From: Pseudomonas sp. GM41(2012)
GTDB lineage: Bacteria > Pseudomonadota > Gammaproteobacteria > Pseudomonadales > Pseudomonadaceae
Reading direction: 5' to 3'
Length of the DNA: 64,000 nucleotides
Assembly: GCF_000282315.2 (NCBI RefSeq)
Contig: NZ_AKJN02000005.1
Location: forward strand, 209,311-273,310
Part shown: positions 16,972 through 24,493 of the stretch, piece by piece
Position numbering within the stretch: position 1 is the stretch's first letter
Layout: every line of letters begins with the position of its first letter
Notes under the pieces: generated by a model
Seen by the model: only the letters and a program-made list of their open reading frames with translations
Told to the model about the DNA's origin: nothing
Database searches by the model: none
Translations under genes and position numbers: made by a program

Positions 16972-18713
16972 CCAGAAGCTCAATAACTAGAAGCACGCTC
17001 GAACAGGAATACGACATCGTCGTGATCGGCGGCGGCACCGCTGGACCGATGGCGGCGATCAAGGCCAAGGAACGCAATCGCGATTTGCGCGTGCTGCTGA
17101 TCGACAAGGCCAACGTCAAACGCAGTGGCGCGATCAGCATGGGCATGGACGGCCTGAACAACGCGATCATTCCCGGTCACTCGACGCCGGAGCAGTACAC
17201 CAAGGAAATCACCATTGCCAATGACGGCATCGTCAATCAGGCGGCGGTGTATGCCTACGCGACCCACAGCTTCGAAACCATCGAGCAACTGGACCGCTGG
17301 GGCGTGAAGTTCGAGAAGGACGAGACCGGCGACTACGCAGTGAAAAAGGTCCACCACATGGGCGCCTACGTGCTGCCGATGCCGGAAGGGCACGACATCA
17401 AAAAAGTCCTGTATCGCCAGTTGAAACGGGCGCGGGTGAGCATCACCAATCGGCTGGTCTGCACGCGATTGCTGACGGACGACGAGGGCGCGGTCAACGG
17501 GGTGATGGGTTTTGACTGCCGCACTGCCGACTTCCACGTGATCAAGGCCAAAGCCGTGATCCTCTGCTGCGGCGCCGCCGGACGTCTCGGTTTACCGTCC
17601 TCGGGTTACCTGATGGGCACCTACGAAAACCCGACCAACGCCGGCGACGGTTACGCCATGGCCTATCACGCCGGGGCTGAACTGGCGAATCTTGAATGCT
17701 TCCAGATCAACCCGCTGATCAAGGATTACAACGGCCCGGCCTGCGCCTACGTCACCGGTCCATTGGGCGGCTATACCGCGAACAACAAGGGCGAACGCTT
17801 CATCGAGTGCGACTACTGGAGCGGGCAGATGATGTGGGAGTTCCACCAGGAACTCGAAAGCGGCAATGGCCCGGTGTTCCTCAAACTCGATCACCTGGCC
17901 GAGGAAACCATCCAGAACATCGAAGAGATCCTGCACAGCAACGAACGCCCGAGTCGCGGCCAGTTTCACGCCAATCGCGGCACCGACTACCGCACGCAAA
18001 TGGTCGAGATGCACATCTCCGAAATCGGTTTTTGCAGCGGGCATTCGGCGTCCGGCGTGTGGGTCAACGAGAAGGCCGAGACCTCGGTCAAGGGTTTGTA
18101 CTCGGCCGGTGACATGGCCGCGGTGCCGCACAACTACATGCTCGGCGCGTTTACTTATGGCTGGTTTGCCGGCACCAACGCGGCGGAATTTGTCGCCGGA
18201 CGCGAGTTTTCGACGGTCGATGCCAAGCAAATCGAAACGGAAAAGGCCCGGGTCTACGCACCGCTGGATCGCGAACACGGCCTGCCGCCAGCTCAGGTCG
18301 AGTACAAGCTGCGACGTTTTGTGAACGACTACCTGCAACCGCCGAAAGTGACCAAGAAGATGCAAATCGGCCTGCAACGCTTTAGCGATATCCAGCGCGA
18401 TCTCGATCAGATCAAGGCCCATAACGCCCATGAACTGATGCGCGCCATGGAAGTCAGCATGATCCGCGACTGCGCCGAAATGGCCGCCCGCGCTTCGCTG
18501 TTCCGCGCCGAAAGCCGCTGGGGTCTTTATCACTATCGGGTCGACCATCCGCAACGCAACGACAGCGACTGGTTCTGCCATTGCCACCTGAAGAAGGATG
18601 AAAACGGGCTGATGACCAGCTTCAAGAAAGCCGTCGAGCCTTACATCATCCCGCTGGACGCCGATGAAATGCAGGCCTACGACCGGCTGCGTGTCGGTGC
18701 CTTTGCTGCTTGA
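16968..18713 (+). CDS. AprA-like FAD-dependent oxidoreductase (fumarate reductase/APS reductase alpha family)
   Basis: Flavoprotein of 581 residues in the succinate dehydrogenase/fumarate reductase/adenylylsulfate reductase alpha family. The FAD-binding Rossmann motif is near the N-terminus (VVIGGGTAGPMAAIKAKE, GGGTAG at 21-26). A second FAD contact reads GLYSAGDMAAVPHNYM. The C-terminal helical domain contains DWFCHCHLKKDENG. The immediate ferredoxin partner and overall pattern are closest to dissimilatory APS reductase AprA (AprA is longer, about 620-660). Sulfur-oxidising or sulfate-reducing partners (sat, qmo, dsr) are absent, so reduction or oxidation of another substrate is more likely. 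No signal peptide: cytoplasmic. The true substrate is unknown. Confidence 0.8.
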   Translation: MTRSSITRSTLEQEYDIVVIGGGTAGPMAAIKAKERNRDLRVLLIDKANVKRSGAISMGMDGLNNAIIPGHSTPEQYTKEITIANDGIVNQAAVYAYATHSFETIEQLDRWGVKFEKDETGDYAVKKVHHMGAYVLPMPEGHDIKKVLYRQLKRARVSITNRLVCTRLLTDDEGAVNGVMGFDCRTADFHVIKAKAVILCCGAAGRLGLPSSGYLMGTYENPTNAGDGYAMAYHAGAELANLECFQINPLIKDYNGPACAYVTGPLGGYTANNKGERFIECDYWSGQMMWEFHQELESGNGPVFLKLDHLAEETIQNIEEILHSNERPSRGQFHANRGTDYRTQMVEMHISEIGFCSGHSASGVWVNEKAETSVKGLYSAGDMAAVPHNYMLGAFTYGWFAGTNAAEFVAGREFSTVDAKQIETEKARVYAPLDREHGLPPAQVEYKLRRFVNDYLQPPKVTKKMQIGLQRFSDIQRDLDQIKAHNAHELMRAMEVSMIRDCAEMAARASLFRAESRWGLYHYRVDHPQRNDSDWFCHCHLKKDENGLMTSFKKAVEPYIIPLDADEMQAYDRLRVGAFAA

Positions 18714-18734
18714 GCCCAAAAGAGAGACCGCAAA

Positions 18735-18980
18735 ATGGCCTATCAACCCCAGGAAATCTTCTTTCGCTCCAACGCGCCCGTCACGGTCGATGAAGACCTT
18801 TGCATCGCCCACAAAGGCTGCACCGTGTGCGTCGACGTGTGCCCGATGGACCTGCTGGCGATCAACCCGGCCACGCAAAAGGCCTACATGGCGTTCGACG
18901 AATGCTGGTACTGCATGCCGTGTGAAAAGGACTGCCCGACTGGCGCAGTGAAAGTCGAAATCCCGTACCTCCTGCGCTGA
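18735..18980 (+). CDS. AprB-like 2[4Fe-4S] ferredoxin
   Basis: Small iron-sulfur protein of 81 residues, the probable electron-transfer subunit of the flavoprotein encoded 21 bases upstream. Eight cysteines form two cluster motifs: C23-x5-C29-x2-C32-x3-C36-P and C57-x2-C60-x2-C63-x3-C67-P. The first has a longer first spacing than classical bacterial ferredoxins, as in AprB. AprB proteins of sulfur bacteria have a long C-terminal tail that wraps the alpha subunit; it is missing here. The start follows AGAGAG. It has no transport signal, so it acts in the cytoplasm. Confidence 0.88.
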   Translation: MAYQPQEIFFRSNAPVTVDEDLCIAHKGCTVCVDVCPMDLLAINPATQKAYMAFDECWYCMPCEKDCPTGAVKVEIPYLLR

Positions 18981-18995
18981 TCTGAAAGGACGCTA

Positions 18996-19084
18996 TCGCG
19001 AGCAGGCTCACTCCCACAGTGGATCGAAGCCAGCCGAAAGTCCTGAATACACCAATAAACCTGTAGGAGCGAGCCTGCTCGCGA
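18996..19084. repeat. REP pair, inverted (GAGCAGGCTC family)
   Basis: TCGCGAGCAGGCTCACTCCC (18996-19015) is matched in reverse by GGAGCGAGCCTGCTCGCGA (19066-19084), with a short divergent centre. It separates the flavoprotein/ferredoxin pair from the ABC transporter genes and may attenuate or stabilise the transcript between them. Confidence 0.85.
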
Positions 19085-19217
19085 AGAGGCCAGTCCAGAC
19101 AACCACAAAGCCATCCGGTAACCCCCGGACGCTTGCTTCAAAACACCCCTCGTTTCCCACCGCGCCCTGATCGTGGCGGAGACGAACATCCTATAAATGA
19201 TTCGAGGGGATTTACCT

Positions 19218-20621
19218 ATGTTGCGTGCAGCATTCGCCGGTCTGGTACTGGCCACATTCACCCTATCGGCCTCCGCCGAAACCATCCGCATTGCCATCGG
19301 CACCCAGGACACCACGATCAACTGCGCCGCCGGCGGTCTGTTGATTCGCGAGCTCGGCCTGCTGGACAAATACCTGCCCCACGACGGCCCCTACAAAGAC
19401 GCCAAGTACGACGTCGAGTGGAAGAACTTCACCAGCGGCGCGCCCCTGACCAACGAGATGGTCGCCGGCAAACTCGACTTCGGCGCCATGGCCGATTTCC
19501 CCGGTTCGTTCAACGGTGTGGCGTTCGAAACCGCGGGCAAGCACAGCCTGTTTATCAGCGTGCTGTCAGGCAGCATCAAGGGCAGTGGCAACGGCATCGT
19601 GGTGCCTAGCGCATCGAGTGTGCAGTCGCTGGCCGAGCTCAAGGGCAAGACCATTTCCGTGCCGTTTGCCTCGACGGCGCACGGCATGTTGTTGCGGGCG
19701 GTCGCGGCCCAAGGCTGGGACCCGCTCAAAGACGTGAACATCATCGCCCAGCCGCCGGAAGTCGCCGGCTCGGCCTTGCAGGCCGGGAAGATCGATGCCC
19801 ACGCCGACTTCGTGCCGTTCGCCGAACTGTTCCCCAGCCGTGGTTTCGCTCGCAAGATTTACGACGGCGCCCAAGCCAATGCGCCGACCTTCCACGGGGC
19901 GCTGGTGGATCAGGCCTATGCGAAGAAATACCCGGAAATCGTCGTGGCTTACCTGCGCGCAAGCCTTGAAGCCAACCAGTTGCTGGCAGCAGAACCGGAG
20001 AAATACAGCGAGTTGATCGCCAAGGTCACCGGCGTCGATGCCGAGGTCAATTACCTGTTCCACGGTCCACTGGGCGTGCAAACCCGTGATCTGAGCTGGA
20101 AGCCGGAATACCGTCAGGCCGTCGGGACCGCCATCGACACCCTCAAGCTGTTGAAGAAGGCTGATCGCGGGTTGGACCTCAATACCTTCATCGACGACCA
20201 ATACATCCGCGCTGCGTTCAAGGCGTCGAATCTGGACTACACCGCGCAGTTGGCCAACTACGGGCAGACGCCGCTTAAAGCGGTGGATGCGTCGAGCGGC
20301 AAAGCCATCACCGATTTCAGCCATGTGGCGGAGATCTGGGTGCGTGGCGAGCCGAAGGTTCGGCAGTACGCCTCGGCGGAGTCGGCGTTCACCGCGTTGG
20401 CCAGTCTGAAGCAGGAAGGCAAAAACATCCGCGCGGTGTATGCCCAGGCGAGTGACAGCGGGATCAAGTTATTGGCGGATCAGGCGTGGTTTGCCAGTGA
20501 TGCGAAAGGGCGGCTGAGTGCGTTTCTGCTCAAAGGCCAGGCCCAGCAATTTGCTACGGCGCAGGGCGGAAAAGTCTTCGACTTCACCGATGCCACCACC
20601 CAGGCCGTCGCTACTCGCTGA
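19218..20621 (+). CDS. NitT/TauT-type ABC transporter periplasmic binding protein with extra C-terminal domain
   Basis: Predicted periplasmic solute receptor of 467 residues. A Sec signal peptide (MLRAAFAGLVLATFTLSASA) precedes ETIRIAIGTQ. The core (about residues 25-340) has the SsuA/TauA/NrtA pattern, including GKTISVPFASTAHGMLLRAV and GKIDAHADFVPF. The usual family length is 310-350; about 110 extra residues follow. Parts of this tail (for example the end QFATAQGGKVFDF) resemble the NosL copper-chaperone fold, but this is tentative. The start is ATG at 19218, preceded by GAGGGG; an in-frame ATG 21 bases earlier lacks one. The ligand may be a sulfonate, a nitrogen compound or another small anion. 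Confidence 0.85.
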   Translation: MLRAAFAGLVLATFTLSASAETIRIAIGTQDTTINCAAGGLLIRELGLLDKYLPHDGPYKDAKYDVEWKNFTSGAPLTNEMVAGKLDFGAMADFPGSFNGVAFETAGKHSLFISVLSGSIKGSGNGIVVPSASSVQSLAELKGKTISVPFASTAHGMLLRAVAAQGWDPLKDVNIIAQPPEVAGSALQAGKIDAHADFVPFAELFPSRGFARKIYDGAQANAPTFHGALVDQAYAKKYPEIVVAYLRASLEANQLLAAEPEKYSELIAKVTGVDAEVNYLFHGPLGVQTRDLSWKPEYRQAVGTAIDTLKLLKKADRGLDLNTFIDDQYIRAAFKASNLDYTAQLANYGQTPLKAVDASSGKAITDFSHVAEIWVRGEPKVRQYASAESAFTALASLKQEGKNIRAVYAQASDSGIKLLADQAWFASDAKGRLSAFLLKGQAQQFATAQGGKVFDFTDATTQAVATR

Positions 20622-20657
20622 GTTGTGGGGGGAGTCAAAAGCCACCCCTCACCCCAA

Positions 20658-20680
20658 CCCTCTCCCCAGTGGGGAGAGGG
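20658..20680. repeat. Perfect hairpin CCCTCTCCCC/GGGGAGAGGG
   Basis: A 10-bp perfect stem with a 3-base loop lies 36 bases after the binding-protein stop. It is embedded in a CCCTCACCCCAACCC sequence of a kind that recurs in intergenic DNA of many proteobacteria. There is no T-run, so it is more likely a repeat or mRNA-stabilising hairpin than a terminator. The remaining bases before the permease gene show nothing further. Confidence 0.7.
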
Positions 20681-20861
20681 GGAAAGGGGGCCGATCTTCA
20701 TGACTTTCAAAATCTGAGTTCGACTCGATATTTCAGGTCGATGTAACTCGGAAGAACAACTCGGTCAGTCCCCTCGCCCCTCTGGGGCGGTCCGACGTTT
20801 CGGGAGGGTTAGACCGAGGGGTGGTTCTCCCGTCCGACACCATCTACAACTGGAACCCGAC

Positions 20862-21644
20862 ATGCCCAAATCACTAACGCGCTGGATTCCCCGAACAGCC
20901 TCCTTACTGCTCTGCCTCCTATTCTGGCAACTCGCCGCCAGCCACCACTGGAACCTCGGCCTGGTCACCTTCGCCAACGTCCCGACGCCACTGGCGGTCA
21001 TCCAGGCCGCCCTCGGCCTCGGCGACTCCGGCAAGCTCGCGCAACACCTGGGCAGCAGCCTCAGCCGAGTCTTCGCCGGTTACCTCGCGGCACTGATCAT
21101 CGGCATCGCGTTGGGCCTGGCCATCGGTCGCTCGAAATGGGCTGAAGACCTGCTGCTACCACCGCTGGAAGTCCTGCGCCCGATCCCCGCAGTCGCCTGG
21201 ATTCCGCTGGCGATCCTGATGTTCCCATCCTCAGAACTGTCGATGGTTTTCATCACCTTTACCGGTGCGCTGTTTCCGATTTTGCTCAACACCGTGCACG
21301 GCGTCGAAGGTGTCGACCCACGGCTGATTGCCTCGGCGAAAAGCCTCGGGGCAGGGCGGCGGGCGATTCTGCTGGAGGTGATCCTGCCCGGCGCTGCGCC
21401 GAGCATCATCACCGGCCTGGCGATCGGCATGGGCACCTCATGGTTCTGCCTGGTGACCGCCGAAATGATCTCCGGCCAATACGGCATCGGCTATTACACC
21501 TGGGAGTCCTACACCATCCAGAACTACGCCGACATCGTGGTCGGCATGTTGCTGATTGGCGTACTGGGGATGGGCAGCAGCCTGCTGATCAAACGTCTGG
21601 GCGGGCTGTTCACGCCCTGGCACCGACCACGAGGAAAAGCCTGA
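20862..21644 (+). CDS. ABC transporter permease (SsuC/TauC type)
   Basis: Inner-membrane permease of 260 residues with about six helices. The cytoplasmic EAA loop is present around LIASAKSLGAGRRAILLEVI, where it meets the ATPase. An N-terminal helix (SLLLCLLFWQLAASHHW) is followed by the transport core with LRPIPAVAWIPLAILMF, a signature of the NitT/TauT subfamily. Its stop overlaps the start of the ATPase gene by one base (TGATG), indicating coupled translation. It should form the channel for the solute delivered by the binding protein encoded upstream. Confidence 0.92.
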   Translation: MPKSLTRWIPRTASLLLCLLFWQLAASHHWNLGLVTFANVPTPLAVIQAALGLGDSGKLAQHLGSSLSRVFAGYLAALIIGIALGLAIGRSKWAEDLLLPPLEVLRPIPAVAWIPLAILMFPSSELSMVFITFTGALFPILLNTVHGVEGVDPRLIASAKSLGAGRRAILLEVILPGAAPSIITGLAIGMGTSWFCLVTAEMISGQYGIGYYTWESYTIQNYADIVVGMLLIGVLGMGSSLLIKRLGGLFTPWHRPRGKA

Positions 21645-22492
21645 TGAGCGTGATGCAAACCCCTGAAGGGCGGATCGACATCCGCCAACTGTCCATCGTC
21701 CTCGGCGAACACAAGCAAGCCTTCGAAGCCGTGCAAGGTCTGGATTGCCAGATCGAGCCGGGGCAATTCGTGTGCATTCTCGGGCCGTCCGGTTGCGGAA
21801 AATCGACCCTGCTCGGTGCGCTGGCCGGTCACCTGCAACCGCGAACCGGCACCCTGAAAGTCGACGGTGCACCGGTCTCGGGCCCATCGCCGCAGCGGGG
21901 CATGGTGTTCCAGCACCACACGCTGTTCCCTTGGCGCACCGTGCGCGACAACGTCGCTTTCGGCCTGAAAATGCGCGGCATCGGCAAAGCCGAACGCCAC
22001 AAAGCCGCCGACGAAATCCTTGCCCTGGTGGGCCTCGAAGGGTTTGCCGAGCGCTGGCCCGATCAGCTTTCCGGCGGCATGCAGCAACGGGTAGAAATCG
22101 CACGGGTGCTGATCAACCGCCCGCGCCTGTTGCTGATGGACGAACCCTTCGGCGCCCTCGACGCGCTGACCCGGTTGAACATGCAGGAACTGCTGCTGGA
22201 CATCTGGACGCGAATTCGCACCACCGTGGTGTTCGTCACCCATGACATCGATGAAGCGCTGTTCCTCGCCGATCGGCTGCTGGTCATGAGTTCGCGCCCG
22301 GGGCGGATCATCGAAGACCTGCGCCTCGATTTCCCTCGGCCACGCACCACCGAACTGGTCACCAGCCACGAGTTCTCCCGCTTGAAGCGTCATTGCCTCG
22401 AGTTGCTGCGTCACGAAGACGGTCGGCAGTTACCACGCCTGAACCCTCTCGGACTTCCCCTTGAAAACAAACTGCCGCGATTTGCCCTATGA
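21644..22492 (+). CDS. ABC transporter ATP-binding protein (SsuB/TauB type)
   Basis: Cytoplasmic ATPase of 282 residues energising the adjacent permease. Motifs are Walker A GPSGCGKST, Q-loop MVFQHHTLFPW, signature LSGGMQQRVEIARVL, Walker B LLLMDEPFGALD and H-loop VFVTHDIDEAL. The ATG at 21644 is preceded by GAGGAAAAG and overlaps the permease stop. An upstream in-frame extension to 21440 is only a shadow of the permease. Its own stop overlaps the next gene's ATG (ATGA at 22489), so the HEAT-repeat gene belongs to the same operon. Confidence 0.95.
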   Translation: MSVMQTPEGRIDIRQLSIVLGEHKQAFEAVQGLDCQIEPGQFVCILGPSGCGKSTLLGALAGHLQPRTGTLKVDGAPVSGPSPQRGMVFQHHTLFPWRTVRDNVAFGLKMRGIGKAERHKAADEILALVGLEGFAERWPDQLSGGMQQRVEIARVLINRPRLLLMDEPFGALDALTRLNMQELLLDIWTRIRTTVVFVTHDIDEALFLADRLLVMSSRPGRIIEDLRLDFPRPRTTELVTSHEFSRLKRHCLELLRHEDGRQLPRLNPLGLPLENKLPRFAL

Positions 22493-23451
22493 CCTCTCTA
22501 TTCGATGTAACCGATAACGACGACATTCTCGCCCTGCAACCACGCCTGACGGATGAAGATCCCGGCGTGCGCAGAATTGCCCTGATCGAACTGGCCGACC
22601 TCGAAGAACCGGACGGCTTGCTTTGGCTGGTCAATCGACTGGCTGAAGATCCAACCGAAGAAGTCCGCGCCGAAGCCGCTCGATTGCTCGAAGCCTGGGA
22701 GGACGAACCGGTGGTCGACGCGCTGTGTCAGGCCCTGACCGATCCTTCCCAAGCCGTGCAAGCGGCCGCCGCGCAAAGCCTTAGCCTGCTCAAGACCGAG
22801 GCGGCGGGCAGGGTGATTCTGCCGTGGACCGGGCATGCCGACATCAACGTGCGCATCGCCGCTTTCCGGGCATTGCGTGAGTTGCGCTTTCCCGATGCCG
22901 CCGCTGCCGCGTTAGATGCCTTGACCGACGAAGACGCCAGTGTCCGCCGCGAAGCCGTCGGCGTACTCGGCTGGCTCAAGCAGCTCGATGCCTTGCCGGC
23001 ACTTGCTCGATTGGCCAGTGACGACCCGGACACCGAAGTCCGCCGCGCCGCCACCGGCGCCCTTGGCCTGGCCTCCGATGCTGACGTGCTGCCGGCGCTG
23101 CGCCGCGCCTTGCAGGACGAGGCCTGGCAAGTCCGCGAAGAAGCCGCCACCACGCTGGGCAAGGTCGGCCACGTCGACGCCGGTCCGGCCCTGGTCGAAG
23201 CCTTGAGTGACGCTTACTGGCAAGTCCGCCTGCGCGCCACCCGCAGCCTCGGTCGTTTGCGTTACGTCCCGGCCCTTGAAGCGCTGATCGAAACCCTCGG
23301 CCACCGCATCAGCAACCTGCGCAAGGAAGCCGCCCTGGCGCTCGGAGAGTTGAACGATCGGGGCGCCATCGCACCCTTGCAAGCCGCCCAGGACGACGGC
23401 GACCCGGAAGTGCGCAAAGCCGTGCGTATCGCCTTGAGTCAGCTGCAATGA
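22489..23451 (+). CDS. HEAT-repeat protein (PBS-lyase-like)
   Basis: All-helical scaffold of 320 residues made of about ten repeats of some 31 residues, recognised by recurring patterns such as DPGVRRIALIELADL, DEDASVRREAVGVLGWL, DEAWQVREEAATTLGKV and DGDPEVRKAVRIAL. Such proteins bind partner proteins; in cyanobacteria relatives attach or remove bilins, while many others act as assembly chaperones. There is no signal peptide. The gene overlaps the ATPase gene upstream and the DUF971 gene downstream by ATGA, so it is made together with the AprA-like enzyme and transporter. A role as assembly or stability factor for the iron-sulfur flavoenzyme is an inference from context. Confidence 0.88.
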   Translation: MTSLFDVTDNDDILALQPRLTDEDPGVRRIALIELADLEEPDGLLWLVNRLAEDPTEEVRAEAARLLEAWEDEPVVDALCQALTDPSQAVQAAAAQSLSLLKTEAAGRVILPWTGHADINVRIAAFRALRELRFPDAAAAALDALTDEDASVRREAVGVLGWLKQLDALPALARLASDDPDTEVRRAATGALGLASDADVLPALRRALQDEAWQVREEAATTLGKVGHVDAGPALVEALSDAYWQVRLRATRSLGRLRYVPALEALIETLGHRISNLRKEAALALGELNDRGAIAPLQAAQDDGDPEVRKAVRIALSQLQ

Positions 23452-23723
23452 ACCCGGTGGCGATTGGCAATTCCCAAGGTAAACAGCAGCTGCGGTTGAA
23501 CTGGCCGGATGGTCGCGAGCAGTTGTTGGATCATGCCGAGTTGCGCCGACAGTGTCCGTGTTCGCAGTGCCGGGCGTTTCGGTTGCAGGGGGTGAGGGTG
23601 AAAGTCGATGAGCGCATTCGCGTGATCGAGCTGAATGCCCAAGGCTACGGCCTGCAACTGATCTTCAGCGACGGCCACGAACGCGGCATCTACCCATGGC
23701 CCTACCTCTCAGGACTCACCTGA
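23448..23723 (+). CDS. DUF971 (GBBH-like N-terminal) protein
   Basis: Small protein of 91 residues matching the domain found at the N-terminus of gamma-butyrobetaine hydroxylases and fused to some Mrp/ApbC iron-sulfur carriers. Recognisable features are LRLNWPDGREQ, a cysteine pair in RRQCPCSQCRAF, and the C-terminal SDGHERGIYPWPYL. The cysteines suggest metal binding. It is the last gene of the operon, overlapping the HEAT-repeat gene by ATGA. Together with the ferredoxin and flavoprotein, a role in cofactor assembly is plausible but unproven. Confidence 0.88.
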   Translation: MNPVAIGNSQGKQQLRLNWPDGREQLLDHAELRRQCPCSQCRAFRLQGVRVKVDERIRVIELNAQGYGLQLIFSDGHERGIYPWPYLSGLT

Positions 23724-23725
23724 AA

Positions 23726-23842
23726 CCTGTAGGAGCTGACGAGTGAAACGAGGCTGCGATCTTTTGATGTTGTTTTTAAAGAACAGCAAGATCAAAAGAT
23801 CGCAGCCTCGTTTCACTCGACAGCTCCTACACAGCTCCTACA
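23726..23842. repeat. REP pair, inverted (GTAGGAGCTG...GGCTGCGATC family)
   Basis: CCTGTAGGAGCTGACGAGTG...GAGGCTGCGATCTTTTGAT on the left is mirrored by ATCAAAAGATCGCAGCCTC...CAGCTCCTAC on the right, with a partial duplication of CAGCTCCTACA at the end. It ends just before the lexA2 promoter. Confidence 0.88.
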
Positions 23843-23847
23843 AGTCC

Positions 23848-23881
23848 TTGCCAGAAAAAAGCCAAAAGAGTACAAATGTAC
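23848..23881 (+). promoter_or_regulatory. lexA2 promoter with LexA2-type operator GTAC-N4-GTAC
   Basis: A -35 hexamer TTGCCA (23848-23853) and a -10 TACAAA (23871-23876) are 17 bases apart. A perfect palindrome GTAC-AAAT-GTAC (23870-23881) overlaps the -10. P. putida LexA2 is known to bind GTAC-N4-GTGC-like sites, so this is the probable SOS operator for lexA2-imuA-imuB-dnaE2. Transcription would start within a few bases of the ATG at 23885, implying a leaderless or nearly leaderless mRNA. Confidence 0.7.
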
Positions 23882-23884
23882 TCC

Positions 23885-24493
23885 ATGACGACTTTAACTC
23901 CCCGCCGTACCGCCATCCTGACCTTTATCCGCGATCGAATCGCCGAGCAGGGCCAGTCTCCGAGCCTCGCTGAAATCAGCGAGGCGTTCGGTTTCGCCTC
24001 CCGCAGCGTGGCGCGCAAGCATGTGCTGGCGCTGACCGAGGCCGGTTTTATCGAGGTCAATGCGCATCAGGCCCGGGGCATTCGTTTGCTCGGGCAACCG
24101 GCGCGGCCCGAGTTGCTGGACGTTCCGGTACTCGGCCGGGTGGCGGCGGGGGCGCCGATCGGTGCCGATGCCGAGGTTCACAGCCGCTTGCTGCTCGACC
24201 CGTCGATCTTCTCGCGGGTGCCGGATTACATGCTGCGGGTCCAGGGTGACTCGATGATTGAGGACGGGATTCTCGACGGCGACCTGGTGGGCGTGCACCG
24301 CAATCCCGAGGCGGTCAACGGCCAGATCGTCGTCGCGCGACTCGACGGGGAAGTCACCATCAAACGTTTCGAACGGGTCGGTGAGAGTGTCCGATTGCTG
24401 CCACGCAATCCGGCCTACAAGCCGATCATCGTCGAAGCCAGTCAGGACCTGGCCATCGAAGGGGTGTTCTGCGGTCTGGTGAGGCAAGGGTGA
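23885..24493 (+). CDS. lexA2: LexA2-type SOS repressor
   Basis: Repressor of the imuA-imuB-dnaE2 mutagenesis operon, about 202 residues. The N-terminal winged helix (RRTAILTFIRDRIAEQGQSP) binds DNA. The self-cleavage site is Ala-Gly in RVAAGAPIG. The S24 protease dyad is serine in GDSMIEDG and lysine in GEVTIKRF. The ATG at 23885 is preferred; an ATG at 23876 lies inside the operator and promoter. No Shine-Dalgarno sequence is visible for either, in line with a leaderless transcript. This is not the housekeeping lexA, which in Pseudomonas neighbours sulA; the linkage to imuA, with overlapping stop and start, identifies the second LexA. Confidence 0.92.
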   Translation: MTTLTPRRTAILTFIRDRIAEQGQSPSLAEISEAFGFASRSVARKHVLALTEAGFIEVNAHQARGIRLLGQPARPELLDVPVLGRVAAGAPIGADAEVHSRLLLDPSIFSRVPDYMLRVQGDSMIEDGILDGDLVGVHRNPEAVNGQIVVARLDGEVTIKRFERVGESVRLLPRNPAYKPIIVEASQDLAIEGVFCGLVRQG

